Positions 23,589 through 25,844 of a DNA stretch of 25,844 bases are shown piece by piece. Position numbers and translations under genes: made by a program. The stretch spans positions 1 to 25,844 of the forward strand of contig JAJZDR010000028.1 in the NCBI GenBank assembly GCA_021805885.1, written 5' to 3'. A model generated the notes under the pieces. It did no database searches and had not been told where the DNA came from. It worked only from the letters and a program-made list of their open reading frames with translations. The stretch comes from a bacterium (GTDB lineage Bacteria > Patescibacteria > Dojkabacteria > JAKAPS01 > JAJZLI01). How positions within the stretch are numbered: the first letter of the stretch is position 1; the number at the start of each line of letters is the position of its first letter.

Positions 23589-25637
23589 TTAAGTTAGTTT
23601 AATTTCTCTAATCTTATCTCTTATTGAGGCTGCTTTCTCGAACTCCATATTATCAGAATATTTTTTCATCTGTCTTTTGAGTTTGGATACTGTATCCTTT
23701 GTATCAGAAATTTCTTCTAGATTCAAATCTCTCGCTTCTTTATCATTAGATCTTTCAAGTTGTATATCTATATTTTTTGTTATACCCAGAGGTTTGAATC
23801 CATATTTCTTGTTATAATCTAACTGGATATTTCTTCTTCTTGTAGTTTCCTTTATTGCCTCTTTCATAGAATCAGTCATTATGTCTGCGTACATTATGAC
23901 ATTCCCACTAACATGTCTTGCTACTCTACCCATGGTTTGTATAAGGCTTTGTTTTGATCTTAAAAAACCTTCTTTGTCTGCATCAAGAATAATCATTAAT
24001 GATACCTCTGGTAAATCCAATCCTTCTCTTAAAAGGTTTATTCCAACCAATACATCATAAGTTCCTAGTCTTAAATCACGTAATATTTCTGTCCTTTCAA
24101 TCGTATGTATTTCACTATGAAGATACTGTGTTTTTAAATTATGATCTACGAAATATTGAGATAATTCTTCTGCCATTTTTTTTGTTAGAGTTATAACAAT
24201 AGTCCTCTCTTTCTTTTTTATTCTTTTATCTATTTCCTTCTTTATATCATCAATTTGATTCTTTGTTGACCTTACCTCTATTGTAGGGTCAACTAATTTG
24301 GTTGGTCTTATTATTTGTTCTACAATACCATTTTTAGGATAACCTTTTATATCTTTTGTGCTAACACTTGATATTTTTATCTCATAATCGTTAGGTGTGG
24401 CAGATACATAGATTGCTTGGTTAATCTTCTTTTGGAACTCGTCATATCTTAATGGTCTATTGTCTATTGCTGATGGTAGTCTAAACCCATAATCTACCAG
24501 TGTCTTTTTTCTTGCATAATCACCTTTATACATTCCTCTAATTTGTGGGATTGTCATATGACTTTCATCAATGATTAATAAGTAATCTTTCGGAAAAAAA
24601 TCTAGAAGTGTGTATGGGGCTGATCCTTGAGCCCTACCCTCTAAATGTCTAGAGTAATTTTCTATTCCTTGGCAATAACCCATTTCTTCTATCATTTCAA
24701 GATCAAACCTTACTCTTTGCTCTAACCTTTGAGCTTCTACTAGTTGGTTATTTTTTTTAAAATACAGAACTCTGTCATTCATTTCTTGTCGTATATTAAC
24801 AATAGCTTTTTTGATTTTTTCATCTTTTACTAGATAATGTTTAGCTGGGTAAATATATATTTCATTGTATTCTTCAATTATAGCTCTTGTTAGTGGATCA
24901 ACAAGTGTAATCGATTCAATTTCATCATCAAACATCTCAATTCTTATAACATTTTCTTCATATGGTGGGAAAATTTCAATAATATCTCCTTTTACTCTAA
25001 AAGTTCCTCTTTGGTACTCTATGTCATTTCTTGAATATTGAATATTGTTTAAAAAAGTAAAAAGTTCATGTCTTTTAATTTTATCTTTTTTGGATATTAA
25101 TACTTTTAATTCATTATATTCATCTGGGGAGCCTAATCCATATATGCATGATACAGACGACACTATTATTACATCATTTCTTGATTGTAAAAACTGAGTT
25201 GCTTTGTTCCTGTATTTTTCAATTTCTTCATTTACTCTAGTTTCTTTTTCAATATACATATCCTTTGTTGGTATGTAAGCTTCTGGCTGGTAATAATCAT
25301 AATATGATACAAAATAGGCTACGGCATTCTGAGGAAAGTAATTTTTAAATTCTGAAGCTAATTGTGCGGCTAAAGTCTTATTGTGTGCTATTACAAGTGT
25401 TGGTTTACCTATATTTGCTATTATGTTAGACATTACAAAAGTTTTCCCTGACCCAGTGACACCCATCAAAGTTTGATGTTTGGCTCCTTCTTTTAGACCT
25501 AGAGTTAGTTTTTCTATTGCTTTAGGTTGATCTCCCTCTGGTTTATATTCAGATATAAGATTGAAATTATTTTTGGGCCCAGTCCCTTTGGTACTAGTAC
25601 CTTTGGAACTAACTCCTTTAGATTTAAATTCTACCAT
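23589..25637 (-). CDS. uvrB: UvrABC system protein B (excision repair helicase-like subunit)
   Basis: UvrB is loaded by UvrA at DNA damage, verifies it, and recruits UvrC. The product is 682 aa. Motifs: SEYKPEGDQPKAIEKL, Walker A GVTGSGKT, the damage-probing beta-hairpin YYDYYQPEAYIP, the DESH helicase box (LLIIDESHMTIPQIRGMY), QTMGRVARH (motif VI), and the C-terminal UVR domain (about 645-680, MEFEKAASIRDKIREI) for UvrC contact. The family normally begins near FNLISEYKP; here about 24 extra residues precede it, made of SKGVS, SKGTS, TKGTG repeats encoded by palindromic 15-mers. ATG 25637 is the only in-frame ATG close upstream. It heads a minus-strand run with the LCP and beta-propeller genes. 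uvrC is not in the window. Confidence 0.96.
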   Translation of the reverse strand: MVEFKSKGVSSKGTSTKGTGPKNNFNLISEYKPEGDQPKAIEKLTLGLKEGAKHQTLMGVTGSGKTFVMSNIIANIGKPTLVIAHNKTLAAQLASEFKNYFPQNAVAYFVSYYDYYQPEAYIPTKDMYIEKETRVNEEIEKYRNKATQFLQSRNDVIIVSSVSCIYGLGSPDEYNELKVLISKKDKIKRHELFTFLNNIQYSRNDIEYQRGTFRVKGDIIEIFPPYEENVIRIEMFDDEIESITLVDPLTRAIIEEYNEIYIYPAKHYLVKDEKIKKAIVNIRQEMNDRVLYFKKNNQLVEAQRLEQRVRFDLEMIEEMGYCQGIENYSRHLEGRAQGSAPYTLLDFFPKDYLLIIDESHMTIPQIRGMYKGDYARKKTLVDYGFRLPSAIDNRPLRYDEFQKKINQAIYVSATPNDYEIKISSVSTKDIKGYPKNGIVEQIIRPTKLVDPTIEVRSTKNQIDDIKKEIDKRIKKKERTIVITLTKKMAEELSQYFVDHNLKTQYLHSEIHTIERTEILRDLRLGTYDVLVGINLLREGLDLPEVSLMIILDADKEGFLRSKQSLIQTMGRVARHVSGNVIMYADIMTDSMKEAIKETTRRRNIQLDYNKKYGFKPLGITKNIDIQLERSNDKEARDLNLEEISDTKDTVSKLKRQMKKYSDNMEFEKAASIRDKIREIKLT
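25575..25634. repeat. In-frame palindromic 15-nt repeat array in the uvrB N-terminal tail
   Basis: On the plus strand, four 12-mers start at 25575, 25590, 25605 and 25620: GGGCCCAGTCCC, GGTACTAGTACC, GGAACTAACTCC and AGATTTAAATTC. The first three are followed by TTT. Unit 2 is a perfect palindrome; units 1 and 3 keep GG/CC ends. The translation, on the other strand, is a Ser/Thr-Lys-Gly pentapeptide repeat upstream of the family core. Architecture is identical to the array at 6992-7066. Confidence 0.85.
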
Positions 25638-25643
25638 TAGATT

Positions 25644-25654
25644 ATTTTATCATA
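25644..25654 (-). promoter_or_regulatory. Possible -10 region for the uvrB operon
   Basis: The minus strand reads TATGATAAAAT just before the uvrB ATG, offering TATGAT (25649-25654) or an extended -10 TGA+TAAAAT. No good -35 box is seen. Either choice would leave almost no 5' leader, so uvrB may be near-leaderless, or the real promoter may lie further up. Confidence 0.3.
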
Positions 25655-25730
25655 GTTATTAAATTTTACATTAAAGTAATGTTATTTATATTCTTTTAAG
25701 CAATAATTATTTTTATTATACCGTCTATAT

Positions 25731-25759
25731 TTGACATATTATTAATATTTATATATCAT
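25731..25759 (+). promoter_or_regulatory. Strong sigma70-type promoter for the gene at the right edge
   Basis: Perfect TTGACA (25731-25736), a 17-nt spacer, and TATCAT (25754-25759, five of six consensus bases). The expected start is near 25766, about 18 nt before the ATG at 25784. This is the best consensus promoter in the window. Confidence 0.7.
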
Positions 25760-25783
25760 TGTGTAGTATTATTAAAGAATCTA

Positions 25784-25844
25784 ATGGCAAAATTCACAAA
25801 AGATAAAACAGATAATGTTGTAGATGTAGCAGAAACAAAAGCTC
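25784..25844 (+). CDS. Unidentified protein, N-terminal fragment (cut by window)
   Basis: Only 20 codons are visible: MAKFTKDKTDNVVDVAETKA, then the window ends. The visible part is hydrophilic with mixed charge and has no signal peptide or recognisable motif. No function can be assigned. It is kept because an ATG follows a near-consensus promoter at a short distance and the frame is open to the edge. It is divergent from uvrB across a 146-nt AT-rich spacer in which only promoter-like elements are seen. Confidence 0.5.
   Translation, partial: MAKFTKDKTDNVVDVAETKA

Noticed and set aside
2026..25634. CRISPR-like array or mobile element as explanation for the repeats
   Set aside because: Units are 14-15 nt with 2-3 nt spacers rather than 25-40 nt repeats with unique spacers; no cas genes, transposase or target-site duplications are seen.

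Overview
This very AT-rich, densely packed bacterial window uses the standard code: TGA ends ftsW and glmS. Protein features point to a small-genome, Patescibacteria (CPR)-like organism. These are a eukaryote-like (type 2) IleRS, a shortened MurG glycine motif, starts without visible Shine-Dalgarno sequences, and genes that overlap or abut. The phylum is inferred from style, not demonstrated.

Layout. (1) 1-6240, minus strand: ileS, rodA, ftsW and murG (cut by the window edge) form one envelope/translation operon with overlaps. (2) 6428-10921: a GT-C membrane glycosyltransferase (+), a small YtxH-like membrane protein (-), a mannose-1-phosphate guanylyltransferase (+) and a membrane-bound family 2 glycosyltransferase (-). 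This looks like a surface-glycan module. (3) 11066-16575, plus strand: mutS, a degenerate AAA/DUF4143-type ATPase, and mutL with an intact endonuclease motif, in a tightly coupled operon. (4) 16576-25637, minus strand: uvrB, a LytR-CpsA-Psr (LCP) protein, a membrane-anchored TolB-like beta-propeller, uvrA and glmS. (5) 25784-25844: the start of an unidentified plus-strand gene behind a good sigma70-type promoter. Mismatch repair (MutS/MutL) and excision repair (UvrA/UvrB) thus meet in one 15-kb island, interleaved with envelope genes. GlmS and the mannose pyrophosphorylase supply nucleotide-sugar precursors; MurG, FtsW, RodA, the glycosyltransferases and LCP use or attach glycans.

Most unusual feature. 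A family of short tandem palindromic units recurs through the window. Each unit is about 12 nt, often a perfect or near-perfect palindrome such as GGATCTAGATCC, GGTACTAGTACC or GATTTTAAATCC. In intergenic DNA the units repeat every 14 nt (12+2). Inside genes they repeat every 15 nt (12+3), so the frame is kept and they encode pentapeptide repeats in linkers or tails (GT-C loop, MutS, MutL inter-domain linker, LCP tail, UvrB tail). This looks like a frame-compatible mini-repeat system, analogous in principle to Rickettsia palindromic elements but much shorter. A second point of interest is the P-loop protein between MutS and MutL, which has lost several usual ATPase residues.

No rRNA, tRNA, CRISPR array, insertion sequence or convincing intrinsic terminator was seen. 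No gene-free stretch exceeds 300 nt.
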